A stretch of 64,000 nucleotides of DNA from Orthonyx spaldingii (GCA_013397795.1 VZTJ01004489.1:808659-872658), one strand, 5' to 3'. Counted from the first letter of the stretch, positions 1 through 12,500 are shown. Notes: a model not told the origin generated them from the sequence alone. Numbers and translations are program-made.

Positions 1-2424
1 GAGGCACCCTCCAGACCTCATTAGACCACAATCAGGGTCATGTAACTGCAGGCCATTTATAAAATCACTGAGTCAGGAGTTCTATTACAAAAGAAACAAC
101 ATTAGAATGGAAAATAATTAGTTTATGGACTTAATTCAAAATTTTCCAACCCTCTTTACTTTGGGAAAAAAACATGGAAATGTATTAACCACAAATAAAA
201 TCCATTAAGCATGAACATCAGATGCCACTCTTCTGTGCACAAAAAATACAACCTCTGGTTTACAATTTGGGAAACTCATAGATCATTTACACATAGCAAA
301 CATACTGTCAGGAGGAACTGAGGATGCTCTTAATAAGAGAGAAATTTCTTGGCACTTCTTAAAAGTTCTTGTTTTAGTTTATCCGACTCTAGCCAAGAAC
401 TGGAGCCATTTGAAGCCTCATATTAAAATATCTCACACAGTAGTCACTTGCTCCTCTTATCTTTGTGTTGTAATTAATATACGTAGAACTGTTGAGGTTT
501 CAGAACATTCACCAATTTTCATTACTAACACACCAAATAATTAGGAAACAATTACAAAGACAAACAACAGCATAAAAAAAAGGTCAAGTGTAAGTCTATT
601 CCTGACAGTTGCAGAGACACAATTTTAATGTTTGCACTCAATCTGTTCCCCAAACACTCATGTATTTGACACGTCTTTTACAAATTTATTGAGTTGATGG
701 ATTATGAATTTCTGATGTTGAAAGAATTTATTATTTTCTACATTTTTATGTACTCTTGTTGTAAAATTCTTGCCAACATCTTACAAGGCATAGTACCTCC
801 TAAAACAAATTAGCAGTTACAATGTTGTTTATTAAGAATGAGGTTCTTACACTTAGGAAACTGCAAAAGGCTGATCTATGGTAATCATTTCCATAAAGTT
901 GCTCTGCACATAGCAGAAAGGCGAAATCAGTGGAGATTAAATGAAAGAAGTGCCAACCTGCATTCTAACAGACCTCACTGTAAATCAGTCTTCTGACTCA
1001 AGGTCAACTATTTCAGATCTCTACTCCACACAGCTGAGTGCCTAGAATTTAGCAAGTCTTGCCTAAAGGATTTTCTTTTTATTTCAAAACACATGGAGTT
1101 TAAAGTATACAGGTATGACCAGGTTAGATTACTTCCTCTTGTAAAATAAAATACACCTTTCACTAAAGTGCCCATCATAGCTTTTCAGGTAGTAAAAAGA
1201 CAAGAGTTGAGAGGGGACCAGTCCAGCTGTTATGAATAATTAGAGAACAGTTCAATCCCAAAGTTTAAAAACCTTGCATTAAATTTCAAAGGTAGGTATT
1301 GAAATTATTCTCAGTATATATTCATAACTGAGATGTAAAAATGAAGGTTTTTCTTTCACTTGTTAGCACCTCTGTGCTTAGCTTACACAATGTGCAACAT
1401 CAGTCTACACATTTGACACGCTGGAGCTCCTACATGACTACCAAGTAGAGGAAAAGAAATAATTACTTGCTTAATTTCACTGATATTATCAGCAAATTGC
1501 AAAGGATAAACTGAACCTCCATTTCGATTATCTTCTATCCAGTTGAAAAATAAACCAAACTCTTGTTATTGTTTAAACGGCATTTTATGTGGACTACGTT
1601 ACATGCAATTCCTGAGGCTGCATGAGCCAAAACAGGTGTTTCTGGTGGAACACAGGAGAGCTCCTAGCACCAGCCATTCAAGTGCAGATGTAAACTATCA
1701 AATAAAAATTTGATCCATATATTTTCAAGGTGTTAATACTTTTCTCAAATAGGACTTTGTTTCTTCTATAATTGGACAGCATACCTCAGCATAAGCAGAT
1801 CCAGTATCAGCTTTCCTATTTTAGTAGAAATTCTAAATAAGCTTATGTATTTTAGGAGGTTGGATGAAGCAATCAAACATATTGGGTTTGTTTCAGTGAA
1901 ATACTTGCCTGGTAATTTTATTTCCCCATATTGCAAAAACAGGCTTGCTTTGCGAAAATTTAATCACAGCAGAGTTGCCCACAAAAGTACACCCACCATG
2001 CTTTACTCTATATTCCCACGCTTTTTAATATTTGTCATATTTCATCTTTTAATGCAGTCCTAATGAGAGCATATTGGAACACCACAGAACCAGGCTCATA
2101 AGAATGTGGTCTTGAAATAAAACGTAGAACAGAAGGAGCATTGTATTACAGCCTCTGTTAATGTTTTAATGGTTGAGAGATTTCCAACATGTTGGCAGTG
2201 TCAGGACAAACCAATTTAATAAATTATTAACACTAATCAAACATTTTTATGATGGCAGTCAAAACTTCCTTGGCAGTTAAGGTTAATTCTGTTGAAGTTT
2301 GACAAAGATGTTACTGTTTGATGGAAACCGCATTTGAAACTACAGCCTCCTTCAAATCAAAACCTTGCAGTGCACTGAGCAGAAATGGTTAAGCAACACT
2401 TCCTGAAGTACATAAAGAAACCCT
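1..2424. other. AT-rich unique non-coding sequence
   Basis: I see no gene, repeat family or structural RNA in this stretch. All six frames are broken by frequent stops, and the longest open frame is about 70 codons with no recognisable motif. Short A and T runs and scattered TAAT-type words occur but are expected at this base composition. It could be intergenic or intronic; nothing in the sequence tells which. Confidence 0.6.
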
Positions 2425-2720
2425 GAGGCAGGGCTGCAGCCTCTATAGGCAGCAGCAGCAGCAGAGCTGTCGAATGATAGTGAAATGTAAATTGATTATG
2501 GCGTATATAATTTGCCTGCCACTACATGGGAAAGGATATAGAGACTGTTATCGGGAAGAGATAAAGCGCGGGCTGTTGAGGGGAGAGCGCTAAATCAATA
2601 TACAAAGAAAATCTAGGAATTCCAGGCACTTGACAAGAGGAGTAGAGAGGAAAATAAAGAATCCTGCCAGTTTTGATGTATTAAACTTTGGAGAAAAGGT
2701 ATTTTAAAACATCCTTTCAT
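2425..2720. promoter_or_regulatory. Candidate conserved enhancer with GATA/ETS-like composite
   Basis: This stretch is denser in clean motifs than its surroundings. A (CAG)5 run at 2450-2464 is followed by TTGATTATGG (2492-2501), a homeodomain-like word. At 2548-2564 two GATA cores face each other (TTATC and AGATAA) around an ETS-type GGAA (2554-2557). Several CpGs survive at 2553, 2567-2570 and 2587-2590, unusual in this CpG-poor DNA. No frame is coding. Clustered motifs and retained CpGs are typical of conserved vertebrate enhancers, but conservation itself cannot be seen here. It could equally be ordinary unique DNA. Confidence 0.3.
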
Positions 2721-3845
2721 TCAAAAGGCAATCAACAATAACAACATCACATTCTCCCTCCAGCTCCTTTAGCCTTGCCAGCTAGTTGAAATCCAGCACA
2801 GCAGAAGCTAATGAGGGGTATGGATTAACAATACAATGTTTCTCAGGCCTTTCTTGGGTCTCCCCTGGGGCACCCACAGTCTATACATCATCAATCTACT
2901 GCAAATTGATGTAGTCAGCCTGTGACAAGGGTCAGGTTTCCAGGACCAGCTACCAGGCATGATCTAGTCATTTTGAGTTATCAAGACAAAGCTCAGTTCT
3001 GCTGAGCTCTGGCCATATAAAATCCACAGTTCTCCAGGATTTCAGTGAGATGAAATCAAACCATAGAGCCCTCTCTGTTCTCCTCTATGCCTGCTGAGAA
3101 ACCAGCTCACCTTTCTGAAGTGACACTGTTGTTATTATTTTGTGCTCTCTTACAGATCATGCTCACAAACAAGAAAAACATGGGTTAACCCATCAGTTTC
3201 TTGATAATAATAATGTTCTTGTTTATTGTATGCCAGTTATAAAAATAATAACCAGAATACACACATATAGATATCTTCAGTATATGACAACAATGAAGGA
3301 AATTGTGCTTGCTGATGCAGGTTTGTAAGAAATAAGTTTCATTGGAGTATCAAAAATTTTGTTCACCCACAATACTTTTTCCTGAATAATCACATGTGGG
3401 ATCTTGCTTTTATCCAACAGCTCAGGTGCCACAGATTTTCCAAATACTCTGTGGATTAGTTTTACACATGAAAATTTGTGCCAGTGCTCCTTTAGCTTAT
3501 CTGAAGTCAGTGGATTTCCATGCAAGCTTGGCGGCAAGCGTGCCTTGGCTCACAGCACTGCAGCCTTGTCAGCTGCACCCAAAGGCATTCATTCAGGGGT
3601 AAGGAGACTCAAGAAACAGACTATGCAACACATGATAAAAATGAGGTCTTCTGTCAATAATACACGTGCAGTCCAAATTAAAGTAGATTTAAATAATTAG
3701 AAAGGCCCCTGTTAATTTCAATGGCTTTACTGGCATTCACATTTCTACAGAAACTACAGCAGGTAGGATTTTCCAAATACCTATAGGTTTAGCACCACCT
3801 AAATTTACAATTAATAGTTCTTCCTGAAGAAAGCTTTCATGGCTG
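2721..3845. other. Unique non-coding sequence
   Basis: No gene is visible. A short segment at 3501-3524 (CTGAAGTCAGTGG and onwards) resembles the 'tgaagtcaatgg' word found in a widespread ancient amniote repeat, but it is too short to name a family. Overlapping open frames of 60-100 codons near 3.3-3.7 kb lie on both strands with no domain, so I do not call them genes. Confidence 0.5.
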
Positions 3846-3990
3846 TTCATAGAAGCACAAAATATCCTGAGCTGGAAGGGACCCACAAGGATCATCAAGT
3901 CCAACTCCTGGCCCTGCTCAGGACAGCTCCAAGAATCACACTTTATGCCTGAGACCATTGTCCAAACACTTCTTGAACTCTGAGGTTCTG
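3846..3990 (-). mobile_element. CR1 LINE 3'-end fragment, passerine-type
   Basis: Read on the plus strand, this begins with TCATAGAA (3847-3854), the complement of the TTCTATGA-type octamer that ends CR1 elements. It continues through 'gagctggaagggacccac' and 'atcatcaagtccaactcctg' to 'ttgtccaaacacttcttgaa' (3958-3977). That order and wording are the reverse complement of the CR1 3' untranslated end, so the element lies on the minus strand with its 3' end at about 3846. Only some 145 bases remain, the usual 5' truncation of CR1. Only one octamer copy is present. The sub-family wording is what I associate with songbird genomes. No open reading frame of the element is included. Confidence 0.88.
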
Positions 3991-6900
3991 ATCAGCCTCA
4001 GAATAATTTAAAAAACAAAGCAAAACCAAAAACCCCAGGCTGATATATAGAAAAAAATTGGATTCTTAGATCCCAGCTACCTATAATATGGCAGATTTCT
4101 GAGGCATCCAATATACTCAAGTTAGCTTTAAATATTCAGAGCTAGTTGTGGTCCAACACAGGTGTGAACTACTAGTAGAAAACAGACTTGTTTATTCATG
4201 AAGGAACTTAAATGAAATTCAATACATTTGCTACTTATGCTTCCATGAACGTATCTCATTAATACAGTTTAGAAGGTCCAAAATGTTCAAAATGTCCAGA
4301 AAAGCATATTTGCAAACATTACCTAGGTATTTATTTAAAAAGCCCAAACCCTCAAATTAATTTTGTGTTTTGTCTGCTCCAAATGGACAACAAGCTTTGA
4401 GAAGCAGGCAAAAGAACTGAGCAAGCTGATTGCGGTATGAACATCTGATGAACATTTGCTCATATTTATTCATGCAAGCATTTTGGAATTTCTCTGTCAT
4501 GGATGGTCTTCCAAACACAACGTCATGCATATGAATGTGCACGAAAAGTAAACAGAAACACGCACTAATACCTTGTAAGGAACTCTGGGGCTTTTATCTG
4601 ATAGATACGTGCAAATACCTTGTTTCATTATTCAGTCAACTTTTTCACACTGCCAGCAAACTTCTACAGGGAAGAAAAAAACCAACCAAACCAAAATCTC
4701 TAAATTGCAGGCAACCTCAGTTCTCATTTTCCACGGCCCCTTTGCACAGCTTGAGTAAGTTGCTAAAACATAATTATGTGTATGTGTACAAAAATTTGGC
4801 TTGAACTCAAGAAGTTTCCACGATCTCTCACAAGGAGTTCCTGCCACATCCACTTTCTTGAAGAACCAACACTTCAGCCTTATGAGGTTCCCGAAAATGA
4901 ATGCTTTTTAACCTACATTTACCTATCTATTTTTTAACATGTTTGCCTGCATAGGTGCACACACCTTCACCTTTAAGGGCCTGTGTAGTACTTTAGGAAC
5001 ATATCCCATCAGTTAAAAGCAAAGTCTCAATTTAAGCTGATATAAATGGAAGCTTGGACAGAGGATGATTGCAGCTCTTTCTTGTAGTATACTACCACTC
5101 ATAAGTGATTTTACCTAAAAGTTTTGCAGGTCTTTTGGTTTATTCTGTGCTAAAGAAAAAAGCTGCATTCATATTACTATTGCTCATTAATCTTGGTGAT
5201 ATTATTTGAAGCAGACTCTTTTAAAACAGCTAAAAATATAAAATGAATACATTTTGGAAGTAAGCATCAACACTTTATAGAAGTACAGGTTCACCCGAAG
5301 TGATCAGTGAGTTTAAGTTGCCTTCTATTTATTTTTTTGGTTGTTAAAAACTACAAGGAAGAATAAATTTCCCCTTCAAAAAGAATTATAGGCAAGATGT
5401 GCTCAGTATTAAAAAGCAAAGAAAAGAAAAGGAGAGATATTCTTTAGAAAAGGCTTAGAGAAATCACTAATTATCCATTTAAGTACTGAACTATGTGCAT
5501 CATTAAGATACGCCAGAGGAAAGGATTTTTCAGGTGTCTCAGTTTGTGGGTGCAACTGGTGGCCTGTTCAAGCTCTGCCTGTACATGGAAGCCTGTGGAG
5601 TACATGTCCCCTGAATGAGCTCTGCACTGCTGACCTGAATTCTAAATCTCTGCTGCAGCTTCACCACTGCTAAGAGTGCTTGCTAGCTTTGATCAGTAGT
5701 GAAGGATCGAGGCTAAAATCCTGATTCCCAGCTGGAGGAAATTTAAATCACGATCCAGACATGGAATTTTACCTATCATATCTGGTAACAGAGCACATCA
5801 GCACCAATCATTTCCTCCATCTAGAACATTTGCCTTCCATCCTCCTCGCAACTGCAGCAACACCTCCTACACAAGTAATCCCTACAGAAGTGGAAAACCT
5901 TGCAGTAGCTATTGCCTTGGAGGAAAGCTATTAAAAACCTAGCCTCCAACCTCAGACAAGGTGCTCTAGTACAGGCCAAAGGCTGGCTCTGGTCTGACTG
6001 CTCTCTACATACAGTATTGTTACTGCTTTCTTCCTCCTGTGCTAAAGCTAAACCCAAATGCTGTTCGGTGTAAGTCAGCTTTTTGAGCAATAATAAACCA
6101 GAGAGGCTTGTCTGTGCAACGCACTGCAGAGAAGATTCTAACACTGTTTACAGGAAAGTTCACTATTCCCCTCCCAGAACAATGCAGCTGCTGTTTCAAC
6201 TCTAAAGGCTCTTGCCCTTCTGTGCTCTTCTTCCCATCTATCTCCATTTGACTGCTTTTCCAAGGGCAGGCAAGAGCTCCATGCCATTTTCTGAATGTCA
6301 TATTTGCAGAACAAAATATCTTTCCCCATCTAAGAGAACTGATGTACCCTACTGGCTTCAAACTTGTAAAATATCTCTCTGTTGGAGCAGCTGTTGAATA
6401 ATTTATATTTCTTAGAAGCGAGTTGAGAATATGCACATTTTACTTTGACACATACGGTATAGTTGTTTTCTCTTCTTTTCCATTGCCATCTTGTTTTCCA
6501 CTTTAAATTTCAATGTAGGAAATTCTGAACACTTCAGAGCCTGGGAAAACTATTTGGATTTGAGGAGTGAGAAAGAAGGGGGGTGCTATTTATTTGTGAG
6601 GGTTTTTGTTTTTTAATGGAAGGAAAAAATCCTGAACAGCTTGCAATTAGCAGCTCTGAAGTTATAGTTTCTTCAATGGCACACAGCACGCCAAGAAAAC
6701 CTACCAGAGATTCTTCAACTTAACATGCCTGGAGCAGGATCCAGTTCCTCTAAATCAAAGCACAGCTCACACTAACAGTTGCAGTATGTTAGTGGCTGGA
6801 TGGCTGCTTTATGAAGAATTATAAAGTGACACAGCAGTCTGGCTGAAAAAAACACACCATGCTTTGATGTTTTTAACCACTAACTTCAAGAGGACCAACA

Positions 6901-7384
6901 GAAACCTTCCTGTTTTTATTGCAGCCTCTCTATCATCCCTCCCCCTGCTCCCTCCCTCCTCTCCCACTGCTAGATGGGGGACTGTTATCTTTCAGTCACT
7001 TTGTAAGCTTGACTTGTTTACAGACTGAATGTCTCTGTTTATAGGCCTCTATCAGAGAACAAACAGGGCAAGTGTGACTTCCTAGGACCTGAAATGCGAT
7101 GCCTTTTCCTCTTTGGCAAAAGCAGGAGTGGCAAGGGAGGGGAAAATGAAGGGGAAAAGAGAAATCCTGTAATTGTCCTTCTTGTCCATCTTCCCTCCAG
7201 GATTACCGTACACACCTGGATGGTGCAAAGGTATTTTAGGAGCCAGCTGCTTAAATGTTAGCTTACCAAAACTCCATGAAAATGCACAGCAAATGTCTTG
7301 CAAAAACTAAGTCAACTTCAGACCCTCCTACAGTAAAATCAATGCTAAATAATGGCCTCTCTTCAACTCCCTGTTTTTAAAGTT
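3991..7384. other. Unique non-coding sequence
   Basis: AT-rich sequence without a recognisable gene. An A/C-rich patch follows the CR1 relic at about 4008-4040. The only structured spot is the pyrimidine-rich run near 6.94 kb, listed separately. Open frames of up to about 138 codons on the minus strand (5.8-6.4 kb) show no domain, overlap open frames in other phases and look like chance. Confidence 0.5.
6923..6970 (-). repeat. Pyrimidine-rich tract, G-quadruplex motif on minus strand
   Basis: The plus strand is almost pure C/T here. C-runs of three to five lie at 6937-6939, 6941-6945, 6950-6952, 6954-6956 and 6963-6965, separated by 1, 4, 1 and 6 bases. On the minus strand this gives at least four G-runs of three or more with short loops, the classical G-quadruplex pattern. 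Whether it folds in cells cannot be told from sequence. Confidence 0.6.
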
Positions 7385-7790
7385 CTTCATTATAGATCCA
7401 TTTAGACGTTTATTTGGGGAATCTTAAAAGCTTATACCACATTTTACTGGGGACATTTAAAGGGTGTCAATGGGGTAATTATAAGCATACACACGATAAT
7501 GATGAAATTTTAGAAACAATTAACGGCATGATTTTGTATATTCATTCTTATCTTGAAAAATATTTTACCTTAGGCATAACCCTATTCCAGTCAATAAGGA
7601 TAGTCCTTAATAAGGTACTGAAATGACATAAGAGTCAGTCTGCTTATATCGCTAACGGCAGATTTCAGTTCTCGATAACATGCAGATTATAAACACCCCA
7701 GAGGAGGTATGACTTTGTCCTTACTAAGGGTGCTTTATTTTTACACTGGCAATTTTTATTTTAATTGCAGGATTCATTTTTATAGGTTTC
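7385..7790. promoter_or_regulatory. Candidate conserved enhancer, homeodomain/SOX-like motifs
   Basis: The stretch has the texture of a deeply conserved vertebrate non-coding element: AT-rich but not simple, with retained CpGs (ACGATAATGATG near 7493-7504, TAACGG near 7521, ATCGCTAACGG near 7648-7658, CTCGATAAC near 7671). Specific words are TAATTA (7476-7481), AACAAT (7515-7520, SOX-like) and repeated GATAA/GATAAT. A long open frame starts inside (7709) but matches nothing I know. Conservation is inferred, not seen. Confidence 0.3.
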
Positions 7791-10779
7791 TGGTTTCAAA
7801 AGGCTTGCTTTTGCACAAACACACACTGGAGAGCATGAGGAAATTTAAAGGAGGGTACAAAGGGTCATATCGTATTGTAGTACTTTATGGTGAGACACCG
7901 GGCCAGCCAGTTTTGAAGCTAGCTCTATCCATGCTTTCCCTTGGAGGTTATTTACCCAAAGAGACTGAAAATCTTTTGAACTAAAAGAACAAAACAACAT
8001 AATGAAATTTAGGAAGTTACCTCTTTAAGCATAGCCCCTTCCAAATAACTAGATCTGACAGGACAGAAGAGGTAAGAGTTCATGTGTAGCTCTTCCTTCA
8101 ACAGCTGTGCCCACACAGGTGGGACCTTAGGGGAGTGGCACTTGCTTATACACAGCCATGTTACTGTTGCTAGCAGCCCTGCCCAGTCCCCTCTGAGTCC
8201 TCCCATCTACTCCAAGATCTGTCTGCTCCCTGTTCCTCACAGCTGCCTCTGAGTCCGATCTGGCTCTCCAATCCCTATGATCCCCTCCAACGGCCTCAGC
8301 ATCATCCCAGCAAGCTCCTCTCCCTCTGAGGATACCACTGCACCTCCCTGCTTTTTACTGATGGATTAGATGCCTTGGCAGACAGAAGTAAAACCTGCTG
8401 CTGCACACACCTCTGCTGTGCAAGGGGACAGACAGCCTAGTATGAGCTGGGTTTGCTCAAATGGATGAACTTTTGAAATAAAAGGGAAAAATTTGTCTTC
8501 TTTAGAGTTCAGGTACAACTTAATCAGTTTAAACACGCAAACAGACATTACTTAAATGGTCCCAGTGTCGCTTTGTCTGCTGGCAAGATCAGAGTTGCTA
8601 CTTCTTAGCTGGCCTAGTCTGAAGACATCCAAGAGTACTGGCCTGTCAGTTTTCTCCTACAGCAGCAGGTTTGTCCAGAAAATACCCTGTGTCTTCCTGC
8701 AGACAGCCAGCCTCACCAATTCTCCATGTGATCTTTCCACTTTCAGGTCCTGCCTCGCAGGAAGTGCAGGCTTGTACCTTTGTCTGACATTTAACACTTA
8801 TGGGGCTTCCTCAATACAAACTGTGAAGAGCTTTATGCAAGATGTGGGCTTTTCCCTCTGTGGTCTCCTTACTCTGGAAGCTGTGGAGACCTGTGAGCTC
8901 AGAACACATCAGTCCTGTCAAAACTCAAGCAATGAGTAAGGAGACTAACTAACCCTGCACAGATCAACAAAGCCTTTCAGAACAGCTCAGCATAAGGGGA
9001 AGACAGGGGTTTGTGACTGTTCTGTTTTGTTTTAAGCTAAATTGTTTGGGTCATCCATACTCTTTACGGTTTTTGGTCTCATCTGAGAAAGACACAGGAA
9101 ATTAAATATAAGAGTAGAAGGTGATATTTTAATTACAATCACTTCTCCCCTAGAGACCAAAAGCATATGTTTGAATTAATGGACTCTTTCCATTAATCAC
9201 AAAGGGCACAGGACAGATGCAAGAGAAGTTAAGTTTTCCTCATCATGCCTAAACTTCTTCCAGCTCTCTTCAGCAGTTTCTCATGGGGATGATGAAGCCA
9301 TTTAACCTACAAAAGACCTGACTTGAATCCTGGACCAGAACTCACATACAAATTAACTTCTGGTTTTGGCATCCAGATATGATTAACTCTTCTTCTGTCC
9401 ATTTTCACATGCTCCTCCTTTAAGATGGCTGAAAAAACACTTTAATGCTCATAAGTACAGAAGTGAGGCTAAATTTGAAACACATGCATCTCTTTATCAT
9501 AGTCTGCCAGGATCCATAGATTACTCTTTCCCCTGGACCTCAGTATCATCAGATCCTATTCTGACACACATAATTCTGTCTGTGCCACAGGCACTGAACT
9601 TTATGTTATGGATTCTACTATGGAGGAAACACCGAGACACAATGCTCAGCCCTTTATGCAGCTCTGGTCTTCACCATGGAAGTCTGGCAAATCAGACGCT
9701 TCAATTTTTTTTCTGCTGTGTCTGAAAATAAAGCCTGCACAGCCCTGCATGGCTGAAGAAGAGACAATCACATGCTATTCCTCATGGGTCTAAGGACAAC
9801 CAGGACTGAAGATACAAGACTGTGTAAGATTTAGACACACAAAAAGCATGATACACTTACCTAATTTTCAGGAAAAAAGTGAATGACTATTTTAAGTCCC
9901 CAGTCTCAAAACAGGCAGTATTCAATCAGTAGTATTTCTTTAGCTAATAAAAGTTCAAGACATTTCACAGATGGACAAGAAAATTCACACCCAAGCCTTC
10001 ACCTTTCCCACTTTTTCTGACAAATTGCCTTTCCAGACAAGTGATCAAACTCCAATTCCCCATGGGAATTACTCCCTCTCTGAAAGTACTAAGATACAGG
10101 TATAAGCATCAGCGCCCACTGAAGAACCAGAGAAATGCCAGGGCTGATACATCTCACACAGTGTACAAGTGGGTGGCTAAGGGTTCTGTTTGAGTTGGGT
10201 GGGGTGTGTGACTGAGCCCGGCTGTCCTGAACTCTGCTCATGTCAATAGACACTGTAAACTGACAGGTTCCCACTCTTCAGAGTTACCTCTGGGTGCTTG
10301 CACAGTGTGCACCACAAAGTAGGGCTCATGGGAAATTATGTTTCTAGAGTATATAATCATGTCACAAAAAGTATCGTTTTCTTCATTGTATGATTTCCTG
10401 AGCTACTTTGCCAGCACAGAGACACCCAACACAGCGAGAACCTAGGACTTGAGTTTTCCCTGAAAGTTCAGGTGCCAACTGTTGCCTGTGTTCCCATGTG
10501 TATATCTACCGTGAAATTCAAGATCACAAAGAGGATCAAAGTTTTCACTCCACCAGTGGGAAATAGCTGATGCTACTCCAGACATCGGGGCTGCAGATTC
10601 CTTTCCAAAGAATGTTACCTACCTGTCCTCGGACCTCTGTGTGCCCTGCAACACTGATTTGTTCCCACATCTTGTGGGCTGAAGCTGTGCAAGCTCTAGG
10701 GCAGGGCCGGCCCCAGCACCCGCACCCCCTGCCTACATCTCTGTACAGTGCCTGGGACTCCACAGCTCTATTACAATGC
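7791..10779. other. Unique non-coding sequence
   Basis: No gene or repeat family recognised. Composition becomes more balanced at 8.05-8.35, 8.55-8.94 and 10.6-10.75 kb, which lengthens chance open frames (one of 127 codons at 8556-8939). None shows a domain or a codon pattern I would trust. A 7+3+7 inverted repeat, AATTCCC-cat-GGGAATT, lies near 10051-10067. Confidence 0.5.
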
Positions 10780-11210
10780 AAGCACTAATTAACAGCCCAA
10801 GCAGGCTTTGTGCAACAGTTGCCAAGCCAAGTTCTTTGCCTTGAACTGAATCGCTTGCCCTGCTTAGTGTTTTAAGTTCATCATTTACTGCAAGGTAGTA
10901 AGGTATATCATAGAAATTTTTAGAGGCATGACTCTACTCCACTAGTTACTTTTGAACAGCAACAAGTCATCATTTGCTTGTCCCTGTGCTCTGATGAGCT
11001 TTGAACTTTAATAAATGATTAATTCTATTTAGAAGTAACTTAGCACTGCCTTAACTGCATCTTTCCATGAAGTGTCACTTTGACATCCTCTGTTGTGTGC
11101 ATTCACTGCAACTTTCACACACTGTAAATTAAGAACATTTACACATGCAATCAGTGTTAAATAAATGCCTGAAGAACTCTTTGGGGATTAAGCAATTAGA
11201 TGGGATCATA
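10780..11210. promoter_or_regulatory. Candidate conserved non-coding element
   Basis: Homeodomain-type words are clustered: CTAATTAAC (TAATTA 10786-10791), TTTAATAAATGATTAAT at about 11007-11023, and a GATTAAG/CAATTAG pair near 11186-11200. The intervening DNA is free of simple repeats. The pattern fits a developmental enhancer, but TAAT words are frequent in AT-rich DNA, so this is among the weaker candidates. Confidence 0.2.
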
Positions 11211-12373
11211 GAATACTCTTTGTACTCAAAGCTTATGAAGAAAATCATCTACCCGTTCTGCACAAATTGCATACTGGGGTAACCATTGTGCTGGCAGGAA
11301 GTGCTGGGATGAATTGCCAAATGCAGCCTTGAGTTCATACACACCGCCTTCTCCCAGCTCTCCTGGCCCTCCCTCTTCTCTTTGAAGGGAAATTAATAGA
11401 GAGAAATTTGTGACCAGGATAGTACTTTATTATTAAATTATTCCCTCCATTAAAAAAACCCTATAGGAATTAAGAACTTTAATTTTTAATATGATAGCTA
11501 AATTAATAATAAAAAAGTCTGTCTAAAAAAAATATAAAAATACAGCTATGTACACACAGGCCATTTGCACAGGCCGTGATAATAGAGACTTAATCCTTTC
11601 ATATCCTAACCTTTATTTTATGGCACATGAAAACTGGAGTCAGCTAATATGGCAAAGTATGCAACTAGTCTTAGATGGAGAAATACTTGGCACACTAGAG
11701 CACCTTGCAAATGGGAGCATGCATTTTATATATACACCCTGCACACACACCTACAGCTTGCTGAAAATAGCAGCAACCATTTGCCCTGCTATGTATATGG
11801 TTGCTACTCACCAAGAGGGTTGATTAAACACTAAAATGTAGGTGCTGGGAGAGAAAAGGACAATGAATTTTTATGTCTTGAAGATCAAGGTTAAAGTGAA
11901 TCCAGCTCTCATTAACACCCATCATTCACAGGCAGCCTGGAGGAGACATGCCACCTTGTAAAAGTTGTACTTAACTCATGGAATTAGACACAAACAAACT
12001 GGAGTTGGAAGCGAAACCCCAAATCAAACAAATAAACAAAAAACCAACAACAAAAATCAGTTACACCCTGAGCATTTCAGGCAGCAAAACTACATTCCCT
12101 TGATGCTGACACCAGGATAGGGCTCCCCCTGCTCTGGGCACTGTGTCCTCCCCTCCACCAGGAGGGTGGAGGACTGAAAAACTGCTCCCAGAGGTCATCC
12201 CCACAGCCATGCACCCTCTTTACAAAGAAGCCCATTGTAGCCAAAGAACTTCCCGAAGCTGGTCAGTGCTGGGATACAAAGACGGTGGTGTATGAAGAGA
12301 GCTAGTTGAGCTGCATTTCATGGGAGAAGAGAGGACCCTGTTTGGAGAAGAGTGGGATTTCTAAGCGCCAAGC
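11211..12373. other. Non-coding lead-in to the CpG block, with A/C-rich patch
   Basis: No gene seen. An A/C-rich low-complexity patch lies at 12013-12057. Composition becomes more GC-rich after about 12.1 kb, where a strong hairpin sits (listed separately). Both changes precede the CpG-dense core by a few hundred bases. Confidence 0.5.
12145..12174. repeat. GC-rich inverted repeat (12 bp stem)
   Basis: GTCCTCC (12145-12151) pairs with GGAGGAC (12168-12174), and the inner CCTCC (12152-12156) with GGAGG (12161-12165). The loop is ACCA, and GT (12166-12167) is bulged. Twelve near-contiguous, mostly G-C pairs on a four-base loop would make a stable hairpin in RNA from either strand. No miRNA-length stem is present. 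Function unknown. Confidence 0.7.
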
Positions 12374-12470
12374 ATTAATAAAAAAAATAAAAAAAATAAA
12401 TCGGAACAAGAAAAAAAACCAAAAAAAAAAAAACCACAGCAAACCACCAAACCCGAAACAACATAAAACA
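12374..12470. repeat. A-rich low-complexity tract
   Basis: The segment is dominated by A with scattered C and occasional T or G, including long A runs at about 12378-12397 and 12420-12433. It grades into the CpG-dense core on its right. It may be a decayed poly-A tail or plain low-complexity DNA; the two cannot be told apart here. Confidence 0.75.
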
Positions 12471-12500
12471 GCTGCAGGGAAGTTGTTTTTCCACTTGAAG

